From Thermogemmata fonticola (GTDB taxonomy: Bacteria; Planctomycetota; Planctomycetia; Gemmatales; Gemmataceae), in NCBI RefSeq assembly GCF_013694095.1, contig NZ_JACEFB010000009.1, positions 1-64,000 on the forward strand: a DNA stretch of 64,000 nucleotides. The letters are read 5' to 3'. A program made the position numbers and the translations under genes. The notes beneath the pieces are model-generated. The model searched no databases, was not told the DNA's origin, and saw only the letters and a list, made by a program, of their open reading frames with translations. Positions 44,996 to 54,672 of the stretch are shown piece by piece; the stretch's first letter is position 1; every line of letters begins with the position of its first letter.

Positions 44996-45723
44996 TAGGG
45001 TTGGACGGTGGGTTTGATGACCAGCTCCGGGATGGACACCCGCGGGGGCAAGCTGGCGACGAAGAGGATGGTTTGGGCCACGTCCTCCGGTTTGAGGATG
45101 ACGGCGCGTTGTTCCGGCGTGACCGGTTTGGGGCGGTGTTCGAGGATGGGGGTGTCGATTTCGCCGGGGTAGATGTTGGAGACGCGGATGCCGCTGTCTT
45201 TTTCTTCGTTGGCGAGGACCAGGCCGAAGGCTCCCATGCCGAACTTGGCGGCCACGTAGGCGGCTCCGCCGAGGGGGTTGGCCCGCTTGCCCGCCACGGA
45301 AACCACGTTGATAATGAGGCCGTCGCGCCGGGCCAGCATCTGGGGCAGGACCGCCTGCGTGCAATAGAAAGCGCCGTTGAGGTTGGTGCGGATCATCATG
45401 TCCCAGACTTCGGGGGTCAATTCGCGGCAGGTGCGTGCCTTGATGTTGGCCCCGGCGTTGTTGACGAGGATATCGACCCGGCCGAAGTCTGCGGTGGCCC
45501 GCTCGATGAGGCGGCGGCATTGCTGCGGGTCGGTGACGTCCGTGGGCAGGAACAAGAGGGCATCCCCCCCTTGCAGCTCCTGAGCCGCGGCCGCCAACTT
45601 GGCCGCATCGCGCCCGGCGATGACCACCTGGGCGCCCGCTTGCAGGAACAGGGCGGCCGTCGCCTTGCCCACTCCCGAACCACCCCCCGTGATGACCACC
45701 ACCCGATCCGTGAACTGACCCAT
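44989..45723 (-). CDS. Short-chain dehydrogenase/reductase
   Basis: It is a 244-residue classical SDR. The cofactor motif is VVITGGGSGVGKA (near residue 8), with NNAG at about 85, active-site Ser in VVSVAGKRA (near 138) and the YxxxK pair in AYVAAKFG (near 150). The GRD after the second strand, with no Asp, suggests NADP(H). The substrate cannot be told. The start at 45723 is an ATG. The gene stands alone, convergent with the ABC gene and divergent from prfB. Confidence 0.88.
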   Translation of the reverse strand: MGQFTDRVVVITGGGSGVGKATAALFLQAGAQVVIAGRDAAKLAAAAQELQGGDALLFLPTDVTDPQQCRRLIERATADFGRVDILVNNAGANIKARTCRELTPEVWDMMIRTNLNGAFYCTQAVLPQMLARRDGLIINVVSVAGKRANPLGGAAYVAAKFGMGAFGLVLANEEKDSGIRVSNIYPGEIDTPILEHRPKPVTPEQRAVILKPEDVAQTILFVASLPPRVSIPELVIKPTVQPYW

Positions 45724-45876
45724 AGGCTGTCTCCTGGGGCCGCAAGCCCCCCGTTCTGATTCCGGTGCTGGTGAGATGCGGTTACCCCGCGGTCTCCTGC
45801 TCCTGGGCCGCCTGCAATCCGTCCAGCAGCTACTCTGGTCCTGGACCGCTGGCCGACCGCCTCGCGGCAGTTGCTC

Positions 45877-45905
45877 TTGGGTGCCGCATCCCTTTTCGCT
45901 ATGCT
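45877..45905 (+). promoter_or_regulatory. Candidate promoter of prfB
   Basis: TTGGGT (45877..45882) and TATGCT (45900..45905) lie 17 bp apart, about 110 nt before the prfB start. Confidence 0.4.
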
Positions 45906-46013
45906 ACACTCTAACCGTGGGAATGGCTCCGGATCGGGGCGGGATGGCCGCCGGACAAAATCCCGCCGCCCAGCATCCCCGCTTGTTTTTCCCTTGGAGG
46001 TTAGGACGTTACC

Positions 46014-47157
46014 ATGATCGTTTCTCCCGAACTGCGCCGCAGGACCGAAGAACTGACTGCCCGCTTGCAGCAGTTACGGGACTCTCTTTGACCTGCCGGC
46101 CCGACTTGCCGAACGTGAACAGCTCGAAGCCCGGCAGAGCGAGCCGGATTTCTGGAGCCAACCGGAGAAAGCCCGCAGCGTGATTCAGCAGCTCAAGGCG
46201 ATCAACGCCCTGCTCCGGCCCTACGAAGAGCTGCAAAGCAGCCTCGGCGACTTGCAGGCGATGATGGAGTTGGCCGCAGAAGACCCCTCCCTGGAGGCGG
46301 AATGGGCTGCCTTGCTCGACAAGGCCGAGAAACAATACGAAGCCTTTGAGTTGCAGACCATGATGAGCGGCAAACATGATGCGGCCAACGCTCTGGTGTC
46401 CATCAAGCCGGGAGCCGGAGGAACGGACGCCTGCGACTGGGCCGAGATGCTCTACCGCGCTTACGTCCGCTGGGCCCAACGCCACGGCTACACCATCGAA
46501 GATGTGGATGAGGAGCCGAACCTGGAAGGGGGCATCCAAAGCGTCTCCTTCAAGATCGTCGGACCGTATGCCTACGGCTACATGCAAAGCGAGATCGGCG
46601 TCCACCGCCTCGTCCGCATCAGTCCCTTCGGCAGTGGAGACACCCGCCAGACTTCCTTCGCCGCGGTAGATGTGCTGCCCGAATTGCCCGACGACATCGA
46701 GATTGTCATCCGGGATGAAGACCTCGAAGTCCAGACGTTTGCCTCCGGCGGCCCCGGCGGACAGCACCAGAACAAGACCCAATCCGGGGTGCGCCTGATC
46801 CACAAGCCAACGGGAATCCGGGCCGAAAGCCGCACCGCTCGCAGCCAACATCAGAACAAGGAAAACGCCCTGCGCCTCCTCAAAAGCCGCCTTTATGCCA
46901 TCGAGGAACAGAAACGGCTGGGCGACCTGGTCAAACACTACGACGCCAAGGGGGAGATCGCCTTCGGCTCGCAAATCCGTAGCTACGTCCTGCATCCCTA
47001 CACGCTCGTGCGGGATGAACGGGAGGGGATCGACGTCAAAACCCCCGCCGTCCAGGATGTCCTCGACGGCAACTTCGATCCCTTCATGCAGGCTTATTTG
47101 CGCCACAAAGCCACCCGGCAGAGCCGCTCGGCTCCTCTCGTGGGGGCGAAAAAATGA
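46014..47157 (+). CDS. prfB: Peptide chain release factor 2, with programmed +1 frameshift
   Basis: RF2 releases proteins at UGA and UAA. Reading starts at ATG 46014 (GGAGG about 13 nt upstream), runs 25 codons to an in-frame TGA (46089..46091), then must shift +1 to continue from GAC at 46090. The slip site CTT TGA C is the classic prfB arrangement, in which scarce RF2 raises its own synthesis. The joined product is about 380 residues. The stop-codon recognition tripeptide SPF is in VRISPFGSGDTRQTSF and the catalytic GGQ in GGPGGQHQNKTQSGVRL. A partial copy of the 3' end with a stop follows. Gene callers that ignore the shift will start it too late (46180). Confidence 0.95.
46086..46092 (+). 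other. Programmed +1 frameshift site
   Basis: CTTTGAC: the ribosome pauses at UGA, and CUU slips to UUU. An upstream CGGGA about 8 nt before may act as the internal ribosome-binding stimulator. Confidence 0.9.
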
Positions 47158-47216
47158 TGAGCCGCGGTGAACTGGGAGCTGCCTGCCGCTTTCCTTGGAA
47201 AAAATGAGCCGCGGTG
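47148..47216 (+). repeat. Copy of the prfB 3' end and stop, about 50 bp downstream
   Basis: GAAAAAATGATGAGCCGCGG (47148..47167) contains the prfB stop. A close copy without the second TGA lies at 47198..47216. The spacer between is unrelated. Confidence 0.7.
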
Positions 47217-47249
47217 TCTCCACCGGGCCGGCCGCCGTCAGGAGAGGGT

Positions 47250-48356
47250 ATGGAAGCCGTCGATGTTGTCGGAGCCGGGGCGATCGGCGTGACGGTCGGT
47301 TATGCCCTGCTGGCTGGGGGAGTCCCCGTCCGCTTCGTGGAAAAGGACGCACACAAAGTAGCCGCCGGGAACCGCCACGGTGTGCGCCTCGGAACGGAGC
47401 CGCCCCGTCCCGCGGAGTTCCTGCTCTTCGACCGCTGGCAGCCGCGGCCAGACCGCTGGGTCATCCTCTGCACCAAGTGCTACGACAATCCCGTTGTACT
47501 GGAACGCCTGAACCCGCGCATCCCCCTTCTACCCATCCAGAATGGCCTCGATCCGGCGCTCGAGGCGTTTCCCCACTCCTACGCAGGCATCGCGGCATTT
47601 GTCGCTCAAGCCCAGCAGGAGGAACCGGCTGCCCGGATCACCCGCCGGGGACCGCTGTATGTGGGCCGGCGGCATGGCCCAGAGGGAGACGGCCCAAGCC
47701 GCGGAAATGGTCCAGATCACGGGAATGGTATCCGCCGCGGGGATGGCTCAGACCGCGGGGAAAGTGCAGCAGCCCTGGTGACGGCCTTGCGGCGCTCCGG
47801 CCACTTGCACGTTCGCTGGAAGGACGACATCCGGCCCATTCAGGCCGCCAAGCTCTGGTACAACGCCGCCATCGCCCCGCTGGCCACTCTGGCAGGAGTC
47901 GATAATGCCGCCCTGCTGGAACACCCCGCCCTGCGCCGGCTGTTCATCGCCCTGCTCCGGGAGAACTACCGCATCTTGTGCCAGGCAGGAGTTCGTTTGG
48001 GTTGGCTCGGACCGCTTCCGCCCCCTCTCGTCGCCCGCGTGCTCCGCTGCCGCCCGCTGGTCGCCCTGCTCGCCCCGTTCTTTGCCCGTTCCCTCCGCGG
48101 CACCTACTGCTCCATGAGCGGCGATCTGACCCGCGGCCGAACTGAAGTCGATGCCTACACCGGCGCCTTGCTGCATCTGGCCCGACAGGCGGGCGTTCCC
48201 GCGCCTCTCAACACTGTCCTTTACGAGTTGCTGCAACAGGCTGCCGCCTGCCGCCTCCGTCCCCATCCCGTCCTCGTCGAACCGCTCCTGTCCCTGTTGT
48301 CCCAGAAAGGCGGCCACGCCGTACCCCATCCGCTCAGGAGCGTCCCAAACGCCTGA
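47250..48356 (+). CDS. 2-dehydropantoate 2-reductase-like protein (PanE/ApbA family)
   Basis: It is a 368-residue NADPH-dependent reductase family member; PanE makes pantoate for coenzyme A. The nucleotide fold starts at once (VVGAGAIGVTVGYALLAGG). The catalytic-Lys region reads AAKLWYNAAIAPLATLAG (near 210) and the PanE-type YCSMSGDLTRGRTEVDAYTG block follows. It is longer than E. coli PanE (303). Part of the excess is a Gly-rich 18-bp repeat coding four GxxxGx hexapeptides at residues 148-171. Other ApbA-family reductases act on different substrates, so pantoate is probable, not proven. ATG 47250 has GGAGAGG just upstream. Confidence 0.72.
   Translation: MEAVDVVGAGAIGVTVGYALLAGGVPVRFVEKDAHKVAAGNRHGVRLGTEPPRPAEFLLFDRWQPRPDRWVILCTKCYDNPVVLERLNPRIPLLPIQNGLDPALEAFPHSYAGIAAFVAQAQQEEPAARITRRGPLYVGRRHGPEGDGPSRGNGPDHGNGIRRGDGSDRGESAAALVTALRRSGHLHVRWKDDIRPIQAAKLWYNAAIAPLATLAGVDNAALLEHPALRRLFIALLRENYRILCQAGVRLGWLGPLPPPLVARVLRCRPLVALLAPFFARSLRGTYCSMSGDLTRGRTEVDAYTGALLHLARQAGVPAPLNTVLYELLQQAAACRLRPHPVLVEPLLSLLSQKGGHAVPHPLRSVPNA
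47691..47762 (+). repeat. 18-bp in-frame repeat, four units, inside the PanE-like gene
   Basis: Units at 47691, 47709, 47727 and 47745 encode GPSRGN, GPDHGN, GIRRGD and GSDRGE. A shorter related unit (GPEGD) precedes them. Confidence 0.8.
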
Positions 48357-48420
48357 CCCCCTGTGAACGGGGGTGAATGGTGTTCTCTCCAAACCCTGAA
48401 CTGGGGTGAATGTTGTTCTC
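48343..48420 (+). repeat. Duplicated 3' end of the PanE-like gene with stop
   Basis: Unit 48343..48387 contains the gene's last codons and TGA. Unit 48388..48420 repeats it with about 12 nt deleted. Both close with GTTCTC. Confidence 0.7.
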
Positions 48421-48499
48421 TTTGGCAGCCGCTTCAACAACAACGTGCAATTCTCACGATGTATCCATCGGTGTGCCACTGCCTGTGTCAGTCGGCGAT

Positions 48500-48550
48500 T
48501 CACTCTCCTTGCAAGTTGGCGGAGGGTGATTCCTGCGAGTTGGCGGAAGG
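48500..48550 (-). repeat. In-frame duplication at the C-terminus of tsaE
   Basis: Adjacent units of 27 and 24 bp encode PSANSQES and PSANLQGE plus the stop. The duplication extends the coding tail rather than following the stop. Confidence 0.75.
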
Positions 48551-49042
48551 CGGCCCCGGCGGCTCGGATGAGGACAACCACCGCTCCAGCAAGGCGCTGT
48601 GGCGAGGCCCGTGGGGCACGAGGCGGACGCACCGACCTCCGGACGGGGTGGGATGCAATTCGATCCACAGGTGCTCCGCCGGGAGCAAGGCCGACACCTT
48701 GTCTGCCCATTCGATCAGGCAGACCCCCTCGCCGGAGAGAACCTCATCGATGCCGGCCTCCCAAAGCTCCTCGGCGCTCTGGAGGCGGTAGGCGTCGCAG
48801 TGGTGAATGGTCAGGCGAGCGGGATAATGTTGCAAAAGCACAAAGGTGGGACTGGTGACCCAGGCGGGATTAGGAATGTTCAGCCCTTCGGCAATGGCTC
48901 GTACCAGGGTGGTTTTGCCGGCACCCAGCGGCCCGACCAGAGCCACAACGGCCCCCGGAAACAGAAGCTGGCCCAGGCGGCGGCCCCAGGCCAGGGTGGC
49001 GGCCTCGTCGGGCCACTCCAGCGTCAAGCTCGGCTCAGACAT
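48500..49042 (-). CDS. tsaE: tRNA threonylcarbamoyladenosine biosynthesis ATPase TsaE
   Basis: With TsaB and TsaD it transfers threonylcarbamoyl to A37 of ANN-decoding tRNAs. It is 180 residues. Walker A is LVGPLGAGKTTLVRAIAEGL (near residue 30), the switch Thr is in TSPTFVLLQHYP, and Walker B-like HCDAYRL and LIEWADKV (near 115) complete the fold. The start at 49042 is preferred to a TTG/ATG further upstream since the conserved domain follows at once. The C-terminal tail is a duplicated, low-complexity segment. tsaB and tsaD are not here. Confidence 0.93.
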   Translation of the reverse strand: MSEPSLTLEWPDEAATLAWGRRLGQLLFPGAVVALVGPLGAGKTTLVRAIAEGLNIPNPAWVTSPTFVLLQHYPARLTIHHCDAYRLQSAEELWEAGIDEVLSGEGVCLIEWADKVSALLPAEHLWIELHPTPSGGRCVRLVPHGPRHSALLERWLSSSEPPGPPSANSQESPSANLQGE

Positions 49043-49197
49043 GGCCAGCGTTGCCTGTGGACCAAAACCAAATAACACCCCTCATCGAGGCGGAACCAGC
49101 GGCAAATAAGGGGAAATTCCGCCGCCCCGCTGGACACGAGCGAGGGGACCGGCCAATCCTGGAGGCGGTGGCAAAATCGTACCGCCACGATCGGGAA

Positions 49198-49653
49198 CTA
49201 CTTCGTGTATTCCTTGAGGAACCCCTCGAATTGCTGGCGGTGGCTTTCCTCGTCGCCGAGGATGTCGATGGCTAGCTCCTGCGTCACGAAGTCCCGCCCT
49301 TTCTCGGAGAGATCGATGATCGCATTGTAGGTGCGGATGGCGTCATTTTCGGCTTCCAGCACGCCGCGGATGACGCTGATCACATCCGTGGTATCCTTGG
49401 GAGGTTGCAGGTAGGTTTGCTCCAGTTTCAAGCCCAGACTTCCGGGAATCTGGCCGCCCAGTTGCTTGATGCGGGCGCCGAGGCGGCGGGCATGATCCAG
49501 CTCCCCGGTGATGTCGGCGGCGAGCGCTTGTTTGATAAACTCGGCTCGCACTCCATCGAGATCGATGCTCAGCGAAAGATAGTTAATGATGGTTTCGACT
49601 TCCTTGTTGTAAGCATTCACGAGGGCTTGAATGATTTCCTGTTTGCTGGCCAT
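49198..49653 (-). CDS. Ferritin-like diiron protein
   Basis: It is a 151-residue four-helix bundle of the ferritin/bacterioferritin superfamily. Metal ligands are visible in order: Glu in NKEVETIINY (near 18), the ExxH of ITGELDHARRLG (near 51), Glu in VLEAENDAIRTYN (near 94) and the ExxH of GDEESHRQQF (near 134). A bacterioferritin-like role in iron storage or oxidation is likely; the exact subfamily is not certain. No heme Met is obvious. GGAGG lies about 8 nt before the ATG. It is divergent from the HAD-like gene, 153 bp away. Confidence 0.82.
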   Translation of the reverse strand: MASKQEIIQALVNAYNKEVETIINYLSLSIDLDGVRAEFIKQALAADITGELDHARRLGARIKQLGGQIPGSLGLKLEQTYLQPPKDTTDVISVIRGVLEAENDAIRTYNAIIDLSEKGRDFVTQELAIDILGDEESHRQQFEGFLKEYTK

Positions 49654-49806
49654 GGGGATTTCCTCCTCTGGAAGCCAGTTCCGCCGGCAAGAAGGGCGCC
49701 GGAGCTGCCATCTGCTCCAACGAGGCCGCAGTTCTGCTTGCCCCCGGCGACTGGTACTGTTAGGGTACGATGTGGGACCGCCGTTTCCTAGAGTCTGGGG
49801 ACATTT

Positions 49807-50751
49807 ATGCCATTGACCTTGGAGCAGTATATCGAGCGGATTCACGAACGTCCGGACCTGGTCTGGCCGGCTGCCCCCCGGATCGAGCCGGTCAAGGCCC
49901 GCCCAGCGCTGCGCAAGCTGCCCATTCGTGGGGTGATGTGGACGGTGTACGGGACCCTCGTGGCGATTCCCCAGGGGGAGTTGCTGTTCGAGCATCCGCA
50001 GGACTTCGTCACCGAGGCTGCTCTGGACAAGGTGATCAAGGAGTTCAAGATGTGGCACTCCATGAGCCGCAAGCCAGGAGCGCCTTCGGCTTACCTGCGT
50101 GAGCTGTTCCGCAAGGCCCTGCAAATGCTGCAACTAAGCGGTACGGAGCGCTACCCGGAAGTGCCGGCGGAGCGCATCTGGGACGACATCGTCAAAAAAC
50201 TCCAGCAGAAAGAGTACACCTTCGATGTGGCGATCTACGGCAGCCTGGGGGACTATGTGCAGAAGATCGCCTATTTCTATCACGCCAGCATTCAGGGAGT
50301 CGGGCCGTATCCCCAGGCGGCGGCAACCCTGCGGGAGCTGCACCGGCGCGGCCTGGCCCAGGGATTGCTCGCCGATGGCCAATGCTTCACGCCGGGGCAG
50401 TTGCAGCGCTGCTTGCGTCTGGAAGACCCCCAGGCGGCACTCGATGAGTGGGTCCCGCCGTCTCTGCGCATCCTCTCTGCGGAGAAACGGGCGAAGAAGC
50501 CCTCCGAGACGCTCTTCCGAGCCGCCCTGCAAGCCCTCGCCCGCCACGGCCTGGAGCCGTCCCAAGTGTTGCACGTGGGTTCCCATCTGACCCGCGACAT
50601 CGCCCCGGCCAAACGCCTCGGCTTCCGCACCGCCCTCTTTGCTGGCGATCGCCACAGCCTGGTGGCCACACCAGAGCAGCTCAAAGACCCGGCCCTGCGG
50701 CCCGATGCCCTCATCACCGAGTTGCCCCAAGTGCTGGAATTGCTCCCTTGA
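49807..50751 (+). CDS. HAD-superfamily homolog lacking the nucleophilic Asp
   Basis: It is a 314-residue protein with a HAD fold and a long helical cap (about 60-160). Motif I of haloacid-dehalogenase-type enzymes reads FDxYGTL; here it is WTVYGTL (residues 45-51), so the nucleophile Asp is Thr46. Motif III Lys is kept (AKKPSETLF, near 235), and motif IV is altered: VGSHLTRDIAPAKRLGF, where VGD has become VGS. Classic phosphatase or dehalogenase activity is therefore unlikely; a binding or regulatory role is possible. GGGGA lies 6 nt before the ATG. It is divergent from the ferritin-like gene. The 3' end is tandemly duplicated. Confidence 0.75.
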   Translation: MPLTLEQYIERIHERPDLVWPAAPRIEPVKARPALRKLPIRGVMWTVYGTLVAIPQGELLFEHPQDFVTEAALDKVIKEFKMWHSMSRKPGAPSAYLRELFRKALQMLQLSGTERYPEVPAERIWDDIVKKLQQKEYTFDVAIYGSLGDYVQKIAYFYHASIQGVGPYPQAAATLRELHRRGLAQGLLADGQCFTPGQLQRCLRLEDPQAALDEWVPPSLRILSAEKRAKKPSETLFRAALQALARHGLEPSQVLHVGSHLTRDIAPAKRLGFRTALFAGDRHSLVATPEQLKDPALRPDALITELPQVLELLP

Positions 50752-50840
50752 CCCCCAACGGCAGAACATTCCCTTGACCCTGGTATGGAGGAATGCTCCC
50801 TTGAACCACAACAGCGGAATGTTTCCCTGAACCATGACGG
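50736..50840 (+). repeat. 26-28-bp tandem repeat, four copies, over the HAD-like gene's 3' end and stop
   Basis: Units at 50736..50763, 50764..50789, 50790..50815 and 50816..50840. Each carries TCCCTTGA or TCCCTGA, and the first holds the gene's real stop. Each copy therefore ends in a stop triplet. Confidence 0.85.
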
Positions 50841-51014
50841 TTGAACGACGCTCATCGCGGCCTGACGCCTGTTTTGAACCCATCCGGCGGCCTCCTCCGT
50901 GTTCTCCCCGGAAAACCTTCCCTGACGCGGGATGGTTTCCCCCCTATCTTTCCGCTTTTTCTGGAGGAGCAACTTGTCTGGTGGACGACAGATGTTAGAA
51001 AGGAGTTCTTACCC

Positions 51015-51539
51015 ATGACGGTGGATGTCCAGACTCTGGAGAGCGCCCTGGAGCTGATCCGCGGTTTGGACTTCGCGCATCCCATCGCGGACATCGAGGC
51101 GATCCGCGCCGTCAATCCTCACCGCTACGAGTTCGAGATGCTGACGGCGATTGTGTATGTGGATCGGCAGCGGCACCGGATCGTCGGCTACAAGGATGTC
51201 CGGGCGGATGAGTTCTGGGTACGGGGGCACATGCCGGGCTATCCGCTCTTTCCCGGCGTCTTGATGTGCGAAGCGGCGGCCCAACTGGCGGCTTACTATT
51301 ACACGAGCCAAAAGATCGGCGATGCGGGAATGTTGGTCGCTCTCGGCGCTTTGGATGAGGCCCGCTTCGTGCGCCCCGTGCGGCCCGGCGAACGGCTCGT
51401 CCTCGTCGGTACGGGTCTGAAGGTCCACCGCCGCCTGACCCGCTTCCATGTGCTCGGCCTGGTCGGTAGTGAGCGGGCCTTTGAGACTCAGGTCAGCGGT
51501 ATGCCGATCGGTCCCCTGGCCCAATTGCAAGGAACGTAA
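51015..51539 (+). CDS. FabZ-like beta-hydroxyacyl-ACP dehydratase (hotdog fold)
   Basis: It is a 174-residue single hotdog domain. The FabZ active-site pair is clear: His in GHMPGYPLFPGVLMCEAAAQ (His72) and Glu86 in the same block. FabZ removes water from 3-hydroxyacyl-ACP in fatty-acid elongation. The sequence departs from canonical FabZ before residue 55, so it could act in a specialised lipid or polyketide route. AAAGGAG about 8 nt upstream supports the ATG at 51015. It is not beside other fatty-acid genes; fabH, fabF and the KS-like gene are 28-35 kb away. Confidence 0.78.
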   Translation: MTVDVQTLESALELIRGLDFAHPIADIEAIRAVNPHRYEFEMLTAIVYVDRQRHRIVGYKDVRADEFWVRGHMPGYPLFPGVLMCEAAAQLAAYYYTSQKIGDAGMLVALGALDEARFVRPVRPGERLVLVGTGLKVHRRLTRFHVLGLVGSERAFETQVSGMPIGPLAQLQGT

Positions 51540-51695
51540 AGCGGAGCTGGCAGCCGGCGGGAGACTGGCAGAGGCCGACGCTGAACCTGGAGAGTTGAGA
51601 GCCGATATGCTGGTTCCGGCTGCTTCCGTCGCATTCCGGGAGCCTGGCCCGATCCGCAGGAAGGCCCAGAAACAGAGGCGGTATCGGTCCGGCGT

Positions 51696-52214
51696 TCAGT
51701 CGTACCACAGCGGGGTCACCAGCCACAGGAGCTGGCCGTTGCCGCGGCGCGGCTCTCCATCGCAGCGGATGCAAGCAGCCCCCGCTTTCTCCAGGGTTAA
51801 ATTGCTCTTGTCAATACCGAGCAGCCAGTCGAGGTAATGGGCGAGTTGAGGCATGTGGCCGACGGCGGCGACGGCTTTTTCCCTCCGTTCCGGAAGGCGG
51901 GGGCCTAATGGCGGCAGGTTTGCCAGAAAGTCGGACAGCTTGCCGGGCTTCCAGACATCGATGGCCAGTTCATCACAGGTGACGGGGCGCAAGCCGGGAG
52001 CCAGCACTTCCAGCAGAGCCACCGCCGTTTGGTGAGCACGCACCAGCGGGCTAGAAGCTACGGCATCGAGCACAATTCCGCGCTTGTGCAAGGTGCGGGC
52101 CAAGGCACGGGCTTGCTCCTGGCCTTGGGCGGTCAGCGGGCGGTCAAAATCCCGCTGGGCCGTGCCGCTGCCCAATGCTTCTGCTTCCGCATGACGGATC
52201 AAATATATCCACAT
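51696..52214 (-). CDS. sixA: Phosphohistidine phosphatase SixA
   Basis: It is a 172-residue histidine-phosphatase domain. The catalytic RHAEA is at residues 7-11 (IRHAEAEALG), the second His in VGHMPQLAHYL (near 118), and supporting Arg residues in SSPLVRAHQTA (near 55). SixA removes phosphate from phosphohistidine in phosphorelay proteins. The short length and lack of other domains match SixA rather than phosphoglycerate mutase. ATG at 52214. It is divergent from typA. Confidence 0.85.
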   Translation of the reverse strand: MWIYLIRHAEAEALGSGTAQRDFDRPLTAQGQEQARALARTLHKRGIVLDAVASSPLVRAHQTAVALLEVLAPGLRPVTCDELAIDVWKPGKLSDFLANLPPLGPRLPERREKAVAAVGHMPQLAHYLDWLLGIDKSNLTLEKAGAACIRCDGEPRRGNGQLLWLVTPLWYD

Positions 52215-52340
52215 AGGCGTTCCCGTGGTGGGCGAACAAGCCTCTGTCTTCCAGGACGGCGCATCCCAGACCCCAGGATAGACCTCCGAGCATTCCGGCT
52301 TCCCGCCACGGCTGCGATGCTGCCTCCAGGGCCAGGCTAC

Positions 52341-52368
52341 TCGCTTTCCCGCTTCAGCCCGCTATAAT
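52341..52368 (+). promoter_or_regulatory. Candidate promoter of typA
   Basis: A perfect TATAAT lies at 52363..52368. A weak -35 (TCGCTT at 52341..52346) stands 16 bp upstream. The leader would be about 210 nt. Confidence 0.5.
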
Positions 52369-52510
52369 GCGATGTCCCGCGAAAAGGCAGCCGGAGTTCC
52401 CAGGGCTGGGACGGCCTCGGCGGAAAGTGCAGCCGAAGTTAGGTGCGGCCAGAGCAGAGCATAGGCCGGAACCAGCCGCCGGCTACACTAACTCCGAGGA
52501 CTTCATTATA

Positions 52511-52561
52511 GCGACCGGACTGCTACGGCGACCGGACTGCTATAGCGACCGGACTGCGAGG
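52511..52561 (+). repeat. 17-bp tandem repeat, three copies, in the typA leader
   Basis: Units at 52511, 52528 and 52545 share GCGACCGGACTGC. They end 25 bp before the start codon, and the third overlaps the region with GAGG, so they may affect ribosome access. Confidence 0.85.
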
Positions 52562-52586
52562 AACTGGAGGGAAGTGCATCCAGACC

Positions 52587-54446
<1,860 letters not shown>

Positions 54447-54672
54447 CAGAGCACGAACTGCCTGCGGCGGTGGAGCGAGAGGCACTGCCGCACCAGGGGG
54501 ATAGCATCATCACGCTGGGGGAATGGCGTCACCACGTCAATGAACTGTCACTTTCTGGATGCGTCTTTCCTTTCCGTCGGAAAAACGGCGAGTCGGGGAG
54601 AAACGGCAGGCACGGGATGGCCAGGCACCGGCGACCGGCGGAGAGGGCAGGGAATGCCACGATCACCCGGCT

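Larger units (their letters stand above)
52215..52586. other. Divergent region between sixA and typA, with typA leader
   Basis: These 372 bp contain a typA promoter candidate (TATAAT, 52363) and a three-copy 17-bp repeat (52511..52561). I see no gene. Confidence 0.6.

Noticed and set aside
46180-47157. prfB starting at 46180
   Set aside because: The true start is at 46014 with a +1 frameshift; the N-terminal helix would otherwise be lost.
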